A stretch of DNA of 12,307 bases, from NCBI GenBank assembly GCA_016882345.1, contig VGQR01000029.1, positions 1 to 12,307 of the forward strand. The letters are read 5' to 3'. Every line of letters starts with the position of its first letter. Position 1 is the stretch's first letter. The translations under genes were made by a program, and so were the position numbers. The notes below the pieces were generated by a model that saw only the letters and a program-made list of their open reading frames with translations, was not told the origin of the DNA and searched no databases. Shown one piece after another: positions 11,399 through 12,307 of the stretch. The DNA comes from Cyanobacteria bacterium K_DeepCast_35m_m2_023. GTDB taxonomy: Bacteria; Cyanobacteriota; Cyanobacteriia; PCC-6307; Cyanobiaceae.

Positions 11399-12307
11399 TC
11401 ACTGATCGGAAATCAGCGCATACCCCATCGCCCGATAGCCCAGCAGCCGTCGCTCCCACATCCGTTGCGTGACCGGATGGCCGAGATCGAGCCAGTCGAT
11501 GATGCGCACGTTGGTTTTGCCTGCTTGCTGCCGGTGCAGGCGGCCTGCGTATTGCTGCAGCGTGCCCTTCCACGACACGGGTAGAGCTAGCAACAGGGTG
11601 TCGAGCGGCGGGTGGTCGAAGCCTTCACCCACCAAACGCCCCGAAGCCACCACGATGCGGGGTGCATCAGGAGGTAACGCTTCCAGCGCGGCGAGGGTGG
11701 CGCTGCGCTGGCGTGCGCTCAGCCGACCATGCAAAAGGAACAAGTTCGGCACCTCCCCAGCCAGAGCTGCGGCGATCGTCGTGATGTGATCGGTGCGCTC
11801 GCTCAGGAGCAACAAACTGCGCCCGTCACCCCAGCAGGCGAGAGCTTCCTCCACGATCCGCTCGGTGCGGCGTTGGTCCTCCGCTAATCGGCGCATCAGC
11901 TCCTGGATCGGCAAATCGGCGGGTAGTGCTGGGAGCTGATGGGTGCGGCTCACCAGTTCCAGAGTCTGGGGCGATCCGGCAGGCCGCTGGGCGATGTGGC
12001 GAATGGGGCCGCACTGCATGAACAGGATCGGCTGCAGACCGTCGCGGCGCACCAGGGTGGCGGACAGCCCCAGCACGTAGCGGGCCTTCACCTGGCGCAG
12101 GATGGCCTCAAAGGAAGCCGCCGCGATGTGGTGGCATTCGTCGACGATCACCTGCCCGTAGCCCTGCACCACAGGATTCACCTCTCCCTTGCGCACCAGC
12201 GACTGCATCACGGCGATGTCGAGTTGGCCGGTGGGCTTGGCTTTGCCACCACCCATGCAACCGATCGCTTCGGGTGGGACGTCCAGGAAGGTCTGAAGTC
12301 GTTCCTG
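11399..12307 (-). CDS. C-terminal part of an SF2 helicase, possibly of a primase-helicase (TOTE-like) protein
   Basis: The 302 visible residues run from the right edge, where the frame continues unbroken. They hold motif II as DECHH (56-60), motif III as LSATL (81-85), LLLLSERTDHI and LHGRL, motif V (IVVASGRLVGEGFDHPPLDT, 218-237) and motif VI QQYAGRLHR (251-259). Motif I must lie outside. The stretches GCMGGGKAKPTGQLDIAVMQ (16-35) and MQCGPIRH (97-104) remind me strongly of helicases fused to archaeo-eukaryotic-type primase domains in TOTE conflict systems. That assignment is from memory. A restriction-enzyme or phage-type helicase is the alternative. The end (ALISDQ, stop) looks natural. 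It is upstream of and co-oriented with yefM-yoeB. Confidence 0.82.
   Translation of the reverse strand, partial: QERLQTFLDVPPEAIGCMGGGKAKPTGQLDIAVMQSLVRKGEVNPVVQGYGQVIVDECHHIAAASFEAILRQVKARYVLGLSATLVRRDGLQPILFMQCGPIRHIAQRPAGSPQTLELVSRTHQLPALPADLPIQELMRRLAEDQRRTERIVEEALACWGDGRSLLLLSERTDHITTIAAALAGEVPNLFLLHGRLSARQRSATLAALEALPPDAPRIVVASGRLVGEGFDHPPLDTLLLALPVSWKGTLQQYAGRLHRQQAGKTNVRIIDWLDLGHPVTQRMWERRLLGYRAMGYALISDQ

Overview
The window looks like a GC-rich cyanobacterial chromosome, most likely from the picocyanobacterial Synechococcus/Cyanobium group. The left part carries the order lumenal cyclophilin, efp, accB, pdxA, epimerase, small ORF, HNH nuclease. I recall this order from marine Prochlorococcus and Synechococcus, but could not check it here. 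The assignment rests on that order, on a Cyp38-type lumenal cyclophilin, and on several small proteins of a style typical of that group.

Left edge (1-292): two tandem copies of a 16-bp repeat, then a strong Rho-independent terminator for a gene off the left edge. I see nothing convincing in 86-292. Core block (293-5316): the cyclophilin (-) diverges from efp-accB (+). pdxA (-) converges on accB. A 67-aa ORF (+) shares its start region with pdxA. An NAD-dependent epimerase-like gene (-), a 42-aa ORF (+) and an HNH nuclease (-) follow. Several of these genes overlap antiparallel at their ends. A compact SNF2-family helicase (+, 5399-7003) diverges from the HNH gene.

Envelope and unknown-gene block (7018-9450): a secreted protein and a lipoprotein form a two-gene unit (-). 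Next come a half-length AbrB-like membrane protein (-) and three small unknown genes (+; 92, 48 and 85 aa), with two strong hairpins between them.

Accessory block (9468-12307): this differs clearly from the core. It holds an 82-aa possible antitoxin with a truncated MazF/PemK-like toxin (-), an intact YefM-YoeB type pair (+), a 3' fragment of a tRNA-Gly(CCC) gene (-), a second YefM-YoeB pair (-), and the C-terminal part of an SF2 helicase (-) running off the right edge. The helicase resembles those joined to archaeo-eukaryotic-type primases in TOTE conflict systems. The tRNA fragment has the shape of an integration-site scar. Its orientation predicts that the inserted element lies to its right, carrying the second toxin-antitoxin pair and the helicase, with the intact tRNA-Gly beyond the window. 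Both YefM-type genes have paired GTAC-core operator sites 12 bp apart centre to centre, as I recall for the E. coli yefM-yoeB operator.

The most interesting part is the right 2.8 kb: three toxin-antitoxin loci (one broken), a tRNA scar and a possible conflict-system helicase.
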